Shown here: in pieces, positions 23,920 to 32,346 of the stretch
How positions within the stretch are numbered: the stretch's first letter is position 1
How the letters are laid out: each line of letters begins with the position of its first letter
Origin: Candidatus Saccharimonadota bacterium
Lineage (GTDB): Bacteria; Patescibacteriota; Saccharimonadia; Saccharimonadales; UBA4665
DNA: 35,253 bases
NCBI GenBank assembly: GCA_018062785.1
Contig: JAGORO010000012.1
Location: forward strand, 1 to 35,253
Direction of reading: 5' to 3'
Notes under the pieces: generated by a model
Databases searched by the model: none
What the model was told of the DNA's origin: nothing
Seen by the model: only the letters and a program-made list of their open reading frames with translations
Made by a program: the position numbers and the translations under genes

Positions 23920-24576
23920 TTAGCCAAGAATGCTGACAGAACGAGCGATAATGAGCGCGAGCGTCGTGACGCTAATGAGAACTTGTATTCCCATGAGGAG
24001 CTTTGCCTGTCGTGTAAGTGGCCGGGTATCAGCAGGCGCAAAGTTTACGGCATTCGTAACTGAAATGTAGAGGTAGTCTATGAAGATTGGTCGCCAGTTT
24101 GGGAATTCTCTTGGCAATTCATACTGAGTAAATTGGAAGTCCTTATCGTTCTTTGACCATTTTTTGCCCGAGAGTCCTGGGCTATCGATCTCCCAATACC
24201 ACAACGCAAAAACAATAACGTTGGTAGCGAATATCGCGACGGCAGAGCCGAGAAGAGCATAGCCAGTGATAGCGGTTGCGTTATTGATGAGCATGCGAAT
24301 GACAACGACCATCGAAGTGATGTTTTCTATAGAGATGAGCCCCAGCAGTAGAAACGACAACGTACGATAGATTGATCGTACGAACAAAACAGGGTTAAGA
24401 GCACTAATGCCGAGCAGTACTGCCAATGCTAGCTCGCTTACCATAATAAGTGGATGAGGGCCGTATGCCATACTGCCGTTGTTGTGCCATGTGACAGCTT
24501 GCAGCCCAATTGCGACGAATAGTGCTAGCTGCGCGCTCAAAAGCTCTTTGCCAGAGATGTGAGGGATGTTTCTCAT
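23920..24576 (-). CDS. Six-helix membrane protein, unknown function
   Basis: A 218-residue protein with about six hydrophobic segments: residues 13-30, 45-62, 68-87, 100-128, and two at the end (about 163-176 weak and 190-216). VIVFALWYWEIDSPG after the fourth helix and FIDYLYISVTNAVNFAPADT near 163-182 resemble an uncharacterised membrane family common in Actinobacteria (DUF1345-like in layout). The second motif resembles the pore region of small ion channels but lacks a selectivity filter. Predicted leaderless: TATACT ends 6 nt before the ATG. Confidence 0.7.
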   Translation of the reverse strand: MRNIPHISGKELLSAQLALFVAIGLQAVTWHNNGSMAYGPHPLIMVSELALAVLLGISALNPVLFVRSIYRTLSFLLLGLISIENITSMVVVIRMLINNATAITGYALLGSAVAIFATNVIVFALWYWEIDSPGLSGKKWSKNDKDFQFTQYELPREFPNWRPIFIDYLYISVTNAVNFAPADTRPLTRQAKLLMGIQVLISVTTLALIIARSVSILG

Positions 24577-24582
24577 ACAGAC

Positions 24583-24588
24583 AGTATA
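24583..24588 (-). promoter_or_regulatory. -10 box of the six-helix protein, leaderless
   Basis: TATACT preceded by GCT, 6 nt before the ATG at 24576; the predicted start is the A of the ATG. A T7 tract just upstream (24609-24603) may end the malic enzyme transcript. Confidence 0.5.
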
Positions 24589-24618
24589 AGCGTAAGCGGT
24601 ATGTAAAAAAAGACTGGA

Positions 24619-25752
24619 CTATACGATGACTTTGGCGATCTCGGGTACGAGCTTCTCATTGAAGACACTCGGAATAATCTCTTGGGGTGAAGGATTTTCG
24701 ACTAGAGTAGCTATCACTTCTGCAGCGGCAATTTTATGTTCGTCGGTGATCTTCTTGACTCCATTGTCGAGAGCACCACGGAAAATCCCTGGGAAGGCGA
24801 TAGCGTTATTTACTTGATTTGGAAAATCGCTCCGGCCAGTGGCGAGTACGGCTACGCCGGCTGTTTCTGCGACATCTGGCATGATTTCTGGCGTGGGGTT
24901 AGAAAGAGCAAAGACTACCGGCTTGGTAGCCATCTTGGTGACCATAGCCGCTGTGAGTAGCCCAGGCTTACTAACGCCGATGAAAACATCAGCACCAGCA
25001 ATTGCATCGTCTAAACAACCTGAAATTGAAGTATTGAGGTAGGGGAGGAGCGCTTGCTTCTCGGGGTTGAGGTCGTCACGAGTTTGGCTCAGAATACCTT
25101 TGCTATCGACGGCAAGTAGTGAGCCAACGCCGTAGCGATGAAGTAACTTCAGTATGGCCGTGCCGGCTGCACCAGCGCCGATGGTTACAACCTTGCAGTT
25201 CGATAGATCTTTGCCAACGACTTTCATCGCATTGATAAGTCCGGCGAGGGTAACAACGGCAGTGCCGTGCTGGTCGTCGTGAAAGACGGGAATCTCAAGT
25301 TCGTTTTTTAGGCGCTCTTCGATCTCAAAACACTGCGGTGCGGCGATGTCTTCTAGGTTAATCGCGCCAAAACTAGGCGCAATTGCTCGCACTGCGGCAA
25401 CTATCTCATCTGGCTCGTGAACATCCAAGATAATCGGCACGCTGTCGATGCCGGCAAAGTGTTTGAAAAGGAGTGCCTTCCCCTCCATAACAGGCATTGA
25501 TGCCTTCGGGCCTATGTTACCCAAGCCCAGTACAGCGGAGCCATCCGATATGACGGCTACTAGGTTGTTTGTCCACGTGTAAGTGGACAGTAGGCTTGGA
25601 TCATCGGCAATTGCTCGGCTAACTGCTGCCACGCCTGGGGTGTAGTAGGCGCTCAGTTTTTGCTTGTCGAGATTTTCTGTATCACGAAGAGCGGTAGTAA
25701 CTTTACCTTTGTATTTTTTGTGTAGCTCGAGAGCCAAGTCATTGTAGTTCAT
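24619..25752 (-). CDS. NAD(P)-dependent malic enzyme
   Basis: Oxidative decarboxylation of malate to pyruvate. 377 residues, the short bacterial form without a PTA domain. Seen: YYTPGVAAVSRAIADDP near 37 (catalytic Tyr), GSAVLGLGNIGPKASMPVMEGKA with the catalytic Lys near 92, NLEDIAAPQCFEIE and FHDDQHGTA (metal site), and the Rossmann GAGAAGTAILKLL near 193. Known in Saccharibacteria as one of the few central-carbon enzymes kept. A CATACT box 7 nt before the ATG predicts a message with almost no leader. No other TCA enzymes are in the window. Confidence 0.94.
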   Translation of the reverse strand: MNYNDLALELHKKYKGKVTTALRDTENLDKQKLSAYYTPGVAAVSRAIADDPSLLSTYTWTNNLVAVISDGSAVLGLGNIGPKASMPVMEGKALLFKHFAGIDSVPIILDVHEPDEIVAAVRAIAPSFGAINLEDIAAPQCFEIEERLKNELEIPVFHDDQHGTAVVTLAGLINAMKVVGKDLSNCKVVTIGAGAAGTAILKLLHRYGVGSLLAVDSKGILSQTRDDLNPEKQALLPYLNTSISGCLDDAIAGADVFIGVSKPGLLTAAMVTKMATKPVVFALSNPTPEIMPDVAETAGVAVLATGRSDFPNQVNNAIAFPGIFRGALDNGVKKITDEHKIAAAEVIATLVENPSPQEIIPSVFNEKLVPEIAKVIV

Positions 25753-25759
25753 GTGAGCT

Positions 25760-25765
25760 AGTATG
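25760..25765 (-). promoter_or_regulatory. -10 box of the malic enzyme gene, near-leaderless
   Basis: CATACT preceded by TGT on the minus strand; predicted start one base before the ATG. Confidence 0.4.
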
Positions 25766-25782
25766 ACAGATTCATCGATGCC

Positions 25783-25983
25783 CTAAAAGTGCTTGTCACT
25801 GTGGTTGAGCGCGATATCACCTAGCGGTTGAGCAGAGTGGAGCAAGAAAATATCTCGCATACTGATTGACGCTTCACCAAATGGAAGTTCTTGATTTGTC
25901 TTTCCAATCAACACGGTCTTAGAGCTTCCTTCTTCAATAACACCCTTAATGACACTACGGCTAAAGCCGAAATCTTTTGACAT
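25783..25983 (-). CDS. Small hypothetical protein, 66 residues
   Basis: I do not recognise it. MSKDFGFSRSVIKGVIEEGS begins a small soluble protein with alternating basic and acidic segments. The ATG at 25983 has AAAGG about ten bases upstream; the ATG at 26013 would sit at the predicted transcription start and is unlikely. Its promoter (TTGACC-17-TACTAT) is one of the best in the window, which supports a real gene. Confidence 0.6.
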   Translation of the reverse strand: MSKDFGFSRSVIKGVIEEGSSKTVLIGKTNQELPFGEASISMRDIFLLHSAQPLGDIALNHSDKHF

Positions 25984-26015
25984 CACACTAACCTTTCTTT
26001 TTGTTGCCAGCATCT

Positions 26016-26044
26016 ATAGTACTCCCGACATAACGGACGGTCAA
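26016..26044 (-). promoter_or_regulatory. Promoter of the 66-residue protein
   Basis: TTGACC (26044-26039) and TACTAT (26021-26016) on the minus strand, 17 bp apart. Confidence 0.65.
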
Positions 26045-26068
26045 CTCCACATACAGGGGCGTTCAAGA

Positions 26069-26097
26069 TTGACAAACCACAAGGGGATTGGTTAAAT
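26069..26097 (+). promoter_or_regulatory. Promoter of the beta-propeller operon
   Basis: TTGACA (26069-26074) and TTAAAT (26092-26097) with a 17-bp spacer. The leader of about 30 nt carries GAGGG ten bases before the ATG at 26134. Confidence 0.65.
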
Positions 26098-26133
26098 AAA
26101 TGCATCTACAGTAAAACGAGGGTAAAGAAACAT

Positions 26134-28041
26134 ATGGCCCAAAAAAATAAGGCAAAAACAGCTTCAGCAGTAAAGTCCAAAATCCAAGTCGGAAGCGGTA
26201 CGCTACAAAAATCCAAGTCAAAACGAGGATTTAGTATAAACCAACTAAATCAAAGGTTCGTCCTTATTGTATTCGCGGCGCTGTTTGGCTTGGTCGGTGT
26301 ATACATGCTGCTCCGGAGTCGTGCCGGTGTCATACCGGATGGTAGTATTTTTGCAGGTAGCTTCATCGTAGATGCTGGCGGGGTAGAAACTACACCTCAG
26401 CGCTATCCTTCCAATATCGAGAATTCTCCAACGGGCTTGCGTGATGCTGCTCCGACTATGTCTCTTGACGGACGGAAAATTGCCTACTACGACAGCGAAC
26501 GCGGCAAAATTCGAATCATAGAGACTAAGTCGGTTCAGCAGGTTAGTGAGTTTATCCCTTCTGTGAATCGAGGCATTCAAAGGGTGGCCTACATGCAGTG
26601 GAGCCAGAATAACAATCAGCTCGTGGTGCAGTACGAGACTGCAGGAGGTGTTATGAAAGGTTTTGTGATTACACAAGGTGAAGCAGACGTCAAAAACTTG
26701 CCCGACGCATGGAATATTGCCGTTGCTGGATGGACACCCGACAACAGGAGTATTGTGTACATAAAAGATTACAAACAGCTTTGTACTTTCACGGTAGATA
26801 ACAGTTCCAACGTCTGTAGTGCAATCCAGAATTACACTGATTACACCGCAAATGGCGGCACCGTACGGGCTCGTATTGCTCCAAACGGCTCAACTATTGC
26901 AGCTATATACAAAAAAACCACCGCAAACGGTACAGAGACGAGACTATATACTATGACGCTTGATGGAAAGACCATGAATGAAGTTCGGCTCATGGAAAAT
27001 CAGCGAGATATTACCGCAATTGCTTGGTCGCCAATGAGTGACAAGATTGCGTATGCGGCCCAAGATACTACAACTGGTGAGGGGTCAGGATTGATGATTC
27101 TTGATTTGGCTTCCAAGCAAGAGACAACTTTGGTCCCTGGTGGAGGAGCAACAACTATTCCTCAGCTCGACTGGGTAATTAGGGAGGTTGATCAAGAAGA
27201 GGCTTCATCGCCACTCCAGCCAACAGCGCCCAAAGTTACTGTTGGGGTTAAGCCGGTCGCATTGAGTAGCATTGTTGCAGGTGCCAAAACAGTATCTCCG
27301 ATAATAACGGTCGACAGTGGCATCGTCTACATGCCAAAGCTAACAAACGCGACAGATCCAGCGAAGCTTCGTTTTGTAAACCGAGATGGTTCTGGCGAGC
27401 GCGACTACGTTGTACTACCCGATCCTCAAGCGGTTTGGAGCTTCGACGGCGCGTCCCAAGATGGCAAATTGCTTGCCTTCCACAAGGTTCTTGCCCTAAG
27501 CGCTACACAAGTTATCCAAGAAAACTGGATATCAGATAGCAACGGCGGTAAGCTAAGGATGGTTTCTCGACAGGTTATTGGGTCGAATGAAGAGGGGTAT
27601 AGCCTTAGCTGGAAGGCGGACTCAACAGGGTTCATATACATGGTGCCAGCGTTTACCGGAAAATCTGCTCAACTTTGCTCGCAAGACGCAGTCGGTACTG
27701 CCAAACAATGCGTGGATGTTAATGAAGACCTAATCAACAAAGCAGACAAGCTTTACTATGGTATTGCAAAAGACGGTACAAGTTTTGTAGTAGTGGCGCA
27801 AGATACAAAAAGTAACCAAGCGCGGTTATTCAAAGTGGATGTCTCAACTGGTGCCGCCACTCTACTCAAGCACTTACCAAACACAAAGATTAGTGCGCTA
27901 AGCTGGTCTCCCGACGGCGTTCAGTTCGGTGTAGTTATGAATGGACAGGCTGGCACAGGGGTGTTTACATTTAGTCCGGATGCAGCAACGATGACGCAAG
28001 TAAGCGGAACGGCAGAGCCATTCGTGTGGCTTGGTAATTAG
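26134..28041 (+). CDS. Membrane-anchored TolB/WD40-type beta-propeller protein
   Basis: A 635-residue surface protein. A basic, Lys/Gln-rich cytosolic tail (1-40), one membrane helix (42-60), and a large extracytoplasmic domain of repeated propeller blades, each with the pattern W-S-P-x-x-x-x-I-A-Y or close: MQWSQNNNQLVVQYE, AGWTPDNRSIVYIKD, IAWSPMSDKIAYAAQD, LSWKADSTGFIYMVP, LSWSPDGVQFGVVMNG. The blade style is that of TolB/DPP-IV propellers. It forms a unit with the next gene (4-bp gap), which has a similar layout. Binding to host or matrix is plausible but inferred. Confidence 0.82.
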   Translation: MAQKNKAKTASAVKSKIQVGSGTLQKSKSKRGFSINQLNQRFVLIVFAALFGLVGVYMLLRSRAGVIPDGSIFAGSFIVDAGGVETTPQRYPSNIENSPTGLRDAAPTMSLDGRKIAYYDSERGKIRIIETKSVQQVSEFIPSVNRGIQRVAYMQWSQNNNQLVVQYETAGGVMKGFVITQGEADVKNLPDAWNIAVAGWTPDNRSIVYIKDYKQLCTFTVDNSSNVCSAIQNYTDYTANGGTVRARIAPNGSTIAAIYKKTTANGTETRLYTMTLDGKTMNEVRLMENQRDITAIAWSPMSDKIAYAAQDTTTGEGSGLMILDLASKQETTLVPGGGATTIPQLDWVIREVDQEEASSPLQPTAPKVTVGVKPVALSSIVAGAKTVSPIITVDSGIVYMPKLTNATDPAKLRFVNRDGSGERDYVVLPDPQAVWSFDGASQDGKLLAFHKVLALSATQVIQENWISDSNGGKLRMVSRQVIGSNEEGYSLSWKADSTGFIYMVPAFTGKSAQLCSQDAVGTAKQCVDVNEDLINKADKLYYGIAKDGTSFVVVAQDTKSNQARLFKVDVSTGAATLLKHLPNTKISALSWSPDGVQFGVVMNGQAGTGVFTFSPDAATMTQVSGTAEPFVWLGN

Positions 28042-28045
28042 AGCA

Positions 28046-29773
28046 GTGACCGGTACTCCTGAGCTACCAGACAACCAGGCTACTGCGCCGCCCGAGCCAG
28101 TCGTGGCACCTGATGCTGAGTTGGCAACATCTGGAGAAGATTCTATAGTCGACGAGGTGCAAGAGGCCCCAATAGGCGCTGACAATGGAGAGATTAAAAC
28201 CGTCGAGGCAAAATCTATCTCTAGAAAATTGCGAAAGTTCATGAGTGATTGGTGGCGCAATCCAAAAAAACGCTACGCGACCATAGTAAGCGCCATAGTA
28301 GTGGTTGTGGGTCTAAGCGCCGTACCGATGACGCGAGCTATGTTCATGAATGTCGCTGGGGTTCGATCAAGCGTGCTACTAACGGTCGTAGATAAAAGTA
28401 CGGGATTGCCACTCGAAAATGCTACTGTGGCACTCGATGGTCAGGAAGTTCGGACCACCAGCACTGGGGCTATACACCTGAAGAAGCTTCATATTGGTAC
28501 CCAAGAACTTAGCGTCAAAAAGCTAGGGTTTGCAGAGTATACTAAAAAGTTCTACCTAGGGATGCGCGTAACAGACTTCGGAGAGATACCGCTACGACCT
28601 ACAGGGGCTCAACTCACCTATACCGTGACCGACTTTCTATCTGGTAAGCCAATCGAGGGTGTAACGTTTGCCAATGGTGATGCAGTCACTAAAAGTAATG
28701 ACGCCGGAAAGGCGGTCTTGACTCTCGAAACCCTTCAAAAGGATAGTGTTCGGGTGCGAGTTACTGCACTGGGCTACCGGACTGAAACGATCGACCAAAA
28801 TACTGCCAATAATGGCGCGACTTCGCTCAGGCTTGTTCCTGCCGCAAAAGCCGTCTTTATCTCCAAGAAGTCCGGCAAGTTTGATGTATACAGCGTAGAT
28901 GTTGACGGTAAGAACGAACGCGTCCTGCTGGCAGGAACAGGCCTAGAGAACCAGTCGATGACCGTCTCCACGTCGCTCGACAATACATACGCCTCCGTAG
29001 TGTCGTCTCGCGAAGAAAAAAGAAATCGCGAGGGGTATCTGCTAAATACGCTAACGCTAGTTGGTATCAAAGATGGAGAGGCTCAGACTGTTCAGCAAGC
29101 GGAGCAGATCTCTGTTATTGGTTGGCAGAATAAGACAATCGTGTTTCAAGAGACTTCTACTGGCGCAAGCGCGGCAAATCCAAACCGGCAAAAAATATTC
29201 AGCTACAATACAGAAACCAACGAAAAGAAACAGCTTGCAAGCGCAAATTACTTCAACGAGGTACTCCTCATCAACGGGCAAGTGTACTATACCGTCTCGG
29301 CGACGGATGCCGCCGCTCGTGATACGTTCGTTAAGATTGGCGTAGATGGCTCTAATCGAAAAGCGTACTATGCCCAAGATATCTGGGCGCTTATTCGCGA
29401 GGATTACAAAAACTTTAAGATCCAGACACCAAGCAGATGGCAGTCATTTTCTTTAGACACCGTTAAGATTGCGGACAGTACGCCACCAAACGATATGACT
29501 TCTCGGCGGTATACTGACGGGCCTAAGGACGAACGAAGTGCTTGGATTGATGTGCGCGATTCGTTCGGGGTTCTTATGCTATACAACCTTAAAACTGGTC
29601 AGTCACGAGAGGTATCAAGTATCCGGTATGTCCAGCAAATCGTTGGTTGGCTAGACGAAAAGACAATTATCGTTCGTGCGGTCAGTATGAATGAGGTGGC
29701 AGACTATGCTGTTAGTACTCAGGGCGGTAAGCCAAGCAAGATAGCCGATGTAAGCAATACCCCACTTCGCTAA
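28046..29773 (+). CDS. Membrane-anchored protein with carboxypeptidase-like domains and a propeller
   Basis: About 575 residues. An acidic Pro-rich cytosolic tail (1-55), a basic stretch and a membrane helix at about 78-94. Outside are two carboxypeptidase-regulatory/CNA-B-like beta-sandwiches: VVDKSTGLPLENATVALDG with TTSTGAIHLKKL, and VTDFLSGKPIEGVTFANG with SNDAGKAVLTLE. From about 265 the chain turns into propeller-like blades (FISKKSGKFDVYSVDVDGKN, FSYNTETNEKKQLAS). I use GTG 28046, four bases after the previous stop; TTG 28031 is an alternative overlapping it. Sister to the preceding protein and likely part of the same surface complex. Confidence 0.78.
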   Translation: MTGTPELPDNQATAPPEPVVAPDAELATSGEDSIVDEVQEAPIGADNGEIKTVEAKSISRKLRKFMSDWWRNPKKRYATIVSAIVVVVGLSAVPMTRAMFMNVAGVRSSVLLTVVDKSTGLPLENATVALDGQEVRTTSTGAIHLKKLHIGTQELSVKKLGFAEYTKKFYLGMRVTDFGEIPLRPTGAQLTYTVTDFLSGKPIEGVTFANGDAVTKSNDAGKAVLTLETLQKDSVRVRVTALGYRTETIDQNTANNGATSLRLVPAAKAVFISKKSGKFDVYSVDVDGKNERVLLAGTGLENQSMTVSTSLDNTYASVVSSREEKRNREGYLLNTLTLVGIKDGEAQTVQQAEQISVIGWQNKTIVFQETSTGASAANPNRQKIFSYNTETNEKKQLASANYFNEVLLINGQVYYTVSATDAAARDTFVKIGVDGSNRKAYYAQDIWALIREDYKNFKIQTPSRWQSFSLDTVKIADSTPPNDMTSRRYTDGPKDERSAWIDVRDSFGVLMLYNLKTGQSREVSSIRYVQQIVGWLDEKTIIVRAVSMNEVADYAVSTQGGKPSKIADVSNTPLR

Positions 29774-29778
29774 TCGCG

Positions 29779-29784
29779 TACAAT
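29779..29784 (+). promoter_or_regulatory. -10 box of the MutY-like gene, near-leaderless
   Basis: TACAAT preceded by GCG, 8 nt before the ATG at 29793. Confidence 0.45.
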
Positions 29785-29792
29785 AAACCTGC

Positions 29793-30605
29793 ATGCAAAT
29801 TACCGACGACCAAAAAACTACATTCTTAGATGAACTTTGGTACCACTACGCTCGGCTGGCGCGCAATACGTTGCCGTGGAGGCAATTCCCAGACGGCCAG
29901 TTTGACGCCTACGCGATCATGGTTAGCGAAATTATGTTGCAGCAAACCCAAGCAACAAGGGTCATTACAAAATACCAAGAATTTTTGCGTGTTTTTCCTG
30001 ATGTACATTCACTCGCAGGCGCAAGCTTAGGGTCGGTGCTTCGGGTGTGGCAGGGTCTCGGCTACAATCGTCGAGCAAAGTATATTTGGCAGGCTGCCCA
30101 GCAAATTAGTAGAGCTGGTGAGTTCCCAACTTCTCGTGACGGGCTTCGAAACCTACCCGGTATTGGGAGCAATACGGCCGGAGCTATCATGGCCTACACA
30201 TGGAATCGGCCAGAAATTTTTGTCGAAACCAATGTCCGGACGGTGCTATTTCACCATTTCTTTCCAGATCGGGAGCAAGTATCGGACGGTGAATTAAGTA
30301 CGGTACTTGCGCAGCTGATTGACCATGAGAGCCCGCGGCAATTCTATTGGGCGATGATGGATTATGGTTCTTTGCTCAAGACTCGTGTACGGAACAATAG
30401 TCAGAGTAGGCACTACACAAAACAAGGTAAGTTCGAAGGGTCAAAACGACAGATTCGTGGCAAGGTTCTAAGTCAGCTTACGGCGGGTTCTCTTGGGCTT
30501 ACAGATCTCGAAACATTGATCACTGATGCTCGACTCGTGCAAGTTCTCGATGATCTGGTATCCGAAGGGCTGGTCCAAATGAGTGGCAACACATACTCCT
30601 TGTAG
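29793..30605 (+). CDS. MutY-like A/G-specific DNA glycosylase without Fe-S cluster
   Basis: HhH-GPD glycosylase of 270 residues. Seen: LPWR at 27-30, SEIMLQQTQ at 45-53 with the catalytic Glu46, the helix-hairpin-helix LPGIGSNTAGAI at 121-132, and VETNVRTVL at 144-152, where MutY and EndoIII have the catalytic Asp; here it is Glu145. The protein has no cysteine at all, so the four-Cys Fe-S loop that follows YGSLLKTR (191-198) is absent. The NUDIX-like C-terminal domain that recognises 8-oxoG is also missing; the last 50 residues look like a small winged helix. Probably removes A opposite 8-oxoG, but specificity may differ. Confidence 0.85.
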   Translation: MQITDDQKTTFLDELWYHYARLARNTLPWRQFPDGQFDAYAIMVSEIMLQQTQATRVITKYQEFLRVFPDVHSLAGASLGSVLRVWQGLGYNRRAKYIWQAAQQISRAGEFPTSRDGLRNLPGIGSNTAGAIMAYTWNRPEIFVETNVRTVLFHHFFPDREQVSDGELSTVLAQLIDHESPRQFYWAMMDYGSLLKTRVRNNSQSRHYTKQGKFEGSKRQIRGKVLSQLTAGSLGLTDLETLITDARLVQVLDDLVSEGLVQMSGNTYSL

Positions 30606-30622
30606 CAAGTCACCGACAGCGG

Positions 30623-30628
30623 TACAAT
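30623..30628 (+). promoter_or_regulatory. Extended -10 box, leaderless start for the 93-residue protein
   Basis: TACAAT preceded by GCGG, 6 nt before the ATG at 30635. Confidence 0.5.
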
Positions 30629-30634
30629 TGCTGT

Positions 30635-30916
30635 ATGCAAGCAGAGGAAGTACAAAGTAACGCAAATCAAGCTCAGCCAATTTCGGATGTCACTGCACCA
30701 CCAAAGCAGCCAGCTCCAGACGCCTCCCCAGTAGAGACTGCAAATACCGAAGAGCAGCCCGAACCTGTTGTTGCTCATGAAGAAGGCACTTCACCCGAGC
30801 AACCAGCTATGCCTCGAAAAGAGAGCAACACCCCATTTATTGTCATTTTTTTCGCCACCCTATTCTTTATAGGTTTATGTGTGTTGTCGGTGGTGGCGTA
30901 CCAAAGTTCGCGATGA
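30635..30916 (+). CDS. Small tail-anchored membrane protein
   Basis: 93 residues: an acidic Pro/Glu/Ala-rich stretch (1-65) followed by one C-terminal membrane helix (about 68-90, TPFIVIFFATLFFIGLCVLSVV). No family recognised. The stop overlaps the start of the TsaC gene as ATGA, so it leads that operon. The layout (disordered acidic region, helix at the end) is the same as in the much longer protein at 32347. Confidence 0.7.
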   Translation: MQAEEVQSNANQAQPISDVTAPPKQPAPDASPVETANTEEQPEPVVAHEEGTSPEQPAMPRKESNTPFIVIFFATLFFIGLCVLSVVAYQSSR

Positions 30917-31503
30917 ATATAGCCGACGAAAGCACCTTCGCGGCCATGGTAGCGCAAGGCAAGATTGGCATTTTTCCGACCGATACCGTCTATGGCTTGG
31001 TGTGCAGTGCTCGTGACGAGGTGGCATGTGCACGTCTGTACGCTGCAAAGCGTCGTGATACTAAGCCAGGTACTGTCTTGGCGAGTAGCATTGACCAGTT
31101 GGTTGCACTAGGTATCAAGCGTCCATACCTTAAGGCTAGCGAGGACTTTTGGAATCATGCGATTAGCGTAGTCATACCCTGTGGAACTGCGTTAGCGTAT
31201 TTGCACCTTGGTCGTGGTAGTCTTGCGGCCAGAATACCGCGATCTCAAGAACTGCGCGAAGCACTGGAAGCGTCAGGGCCGCTCTTGACAACGAGTGCAA
31301 ATCTTCCCGGTGAACCAACGGCAAAGACAATAGAGGAGGCACATGCAGTCTTCGGTGGGTCAGTGGATTTCTACATCGATGGCGGGTACATGGGTGAGCA
31401 TAAACCGTCTACGGTAATCCGGATCGTTGACGATGCGATAGAGGTACTGCGCGAAGGCGCGGTAGAATTAGATGATGCAGGAAGAATACTACGAGAGGAG
31501 TAG
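30913..31503 (+). CDS. tsaC: L-threonylcarbamoyladenylate synthase (TsaC/Sua5/YrdC)
   Basis: Makes threonylcarbamoyl-AMP for the universal t6A37 tRNA modification. About 196 residues, single YrdC domain. FPTDTVYGL near 22 and the KRRDTKPGTVLAS stretch near 49 (the Lys-x-Arg and Lys-Pro nucleotide site) are clear; TTSANLPGEPTA near 128-139 and STVIRIVDD near the end complete the pattern. The ATG at 30913 overlaps the previous stop; 12 upstream codons in the same frame are inside the tail-anchored gene. Confidence 0.92.
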   Translation: MNIADESTFAAMVAQGKIGIFPTDTVYGLVCSARDEVACARLYAAKRRDTKPGTVLASSIDQLVALGIKRPYLKASEDFWNHAISVVIPCGTALAYLHLGRGSLAARIPRSQELREALEASGPLLTTSANLPGEPTAKTIEEAHAVFGGSVDFYIDGGYMGEHKPSTVIRIVDDAIEVLREGAVELDDAGRILREE

Positions 31504-31506
31504 ACA

Positions 31507-31854
31507 ATGCAACTAGATGAGTATCAGAAAAAAGCGATAACAACTGAAATGATGAGGAGGGAGGGGCCGCTTGATGCCAATAATCCAGCAATGGTCGCCA
31601 AAATACTGGGGTTAGTTGGTGAGGCAGGCGAGACGGCCGAAAAGTATAAAAAAATCGTACGAGACAAGGCGGGTAAGTTTAGCGACGAAGATGTTGTAGA
31701 GATTGCAAAAGAGCTCGGTGATGTATTGTGGTATGTTGCATCTCTCGCAGACTATCTAGGGGTCTCTCTCGAGAGTATTGCTCAAACTAACCTAGATAAG
31801 CTACAGAGCAGACAGCAGCGTGGCGTCCAAGCAGGAAGCGGCGACAACCGATGA
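31507..31854 (+). CDS. MazG-like nucleotide pyrophosphohydrolase
   Basis: 115 residues with the all-alpha NTP-PPase pattern: GLVGEAGETAEKYKKIVRDK (metal-binding E-x-x-E) near 36 and EIAKELGDVLWYVASLADYL (E-x-x-D) near 65. House-cleaning removal of non-canonical NTPs is the usual role. GAGGAG lies about six bases before the ATG. The next gene, a Nudix hydrolase, overlaps by 4 bp. Confidence 0.88.
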   Translation: MQLDEYQKKAITTEMMRREGPLDANNPAMVAKILGLVGEAGETAEKYKKIVRDKAGKFSDEDVVEIAKELGDVLWYVASLADYLGVSLESIAQTNLDKLQSRQQRGVQAGSGDNR

Positions 31855-32297
31855 CTGTGTACGATACGGCCCGTCCATACGCGGCAGCCTACGTACTGTT
31901 GGAGCGCGATGGCAAGGTAGCGTGCGTTAAGCGTGTCAATACGGGCTGGATGGATGGCTACTATGGTTTGCCTTCGGGTAAAGTCGAGAAGGGCGAAGGT
32001 TTTTTGGCGGCAGCCGTTCGTGAGGTAAAGGAGGAAGTGGGCGTCAATGTCGCACCGCAAGATCTTGAATTCGTAAGCGCATTTTGGCGTTGCGAAGCCG
32101 ATGATTCCGAGATGGAGTGGGTCGATATACTCTTTCGAGCCAACACATGGGAAGGTGAGCCGTACAACGCCGAGCCACACGTACATAGTGAAATAGCTTG
32201 GCTCGACCTTTCAAACTTGCCTGACACTGTCATTCCCTCACTCAAGAAGATGCTCGAATCGGCTCAAGAACATCTTGGGTACGGCGAGATTCGGTAA
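31851..32297 (+). CDS. Nudix hydrolase
   Basis: 148 residues. The Nudix box is complete: G-K-V-E-K-G-E followed by seven residues and REVKEEVGV, near residues 43-65. The N-terminal strand AAYVLLERDGKVACVKR fits an ADP-ribose or NTP-type Nudix. The ATG overlaps the MazG-like stop as ATGA. Together with that gene it suggests nucleotide-pool cleaning, but substrates are unknown. Confidence 0.9.
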   Translation: MTVYDTARPYAAAYVLLERDGKVACVKRVNTGWMDGYYGLPSGKVEKGEGFLAAAVREVKEEVGVNVAPQDLEFVSAFWRCEADDSEMEWVDILFRANTWEGEPYNAEPHVHSEIAWLDLSNLPDTVIPSLKKMLESAQEHLGYGEIR

Positions 32298-32333
32298 GAA
32301 TTAACAGAGGTAGCTATCACCCTCCAGACGTGG

Positions 32334-32339
32334 TATAAC
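32334..32339 (+). promoter_or_regulatory. Extended -10 box of the 587-residue protein, near-leaderless
   Basis: TATAAC preceded by GTGG, 7 nt before the ATG at 32347. Confidence 0.5.
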
Positions 32340-32346
32340 TAAAGTT

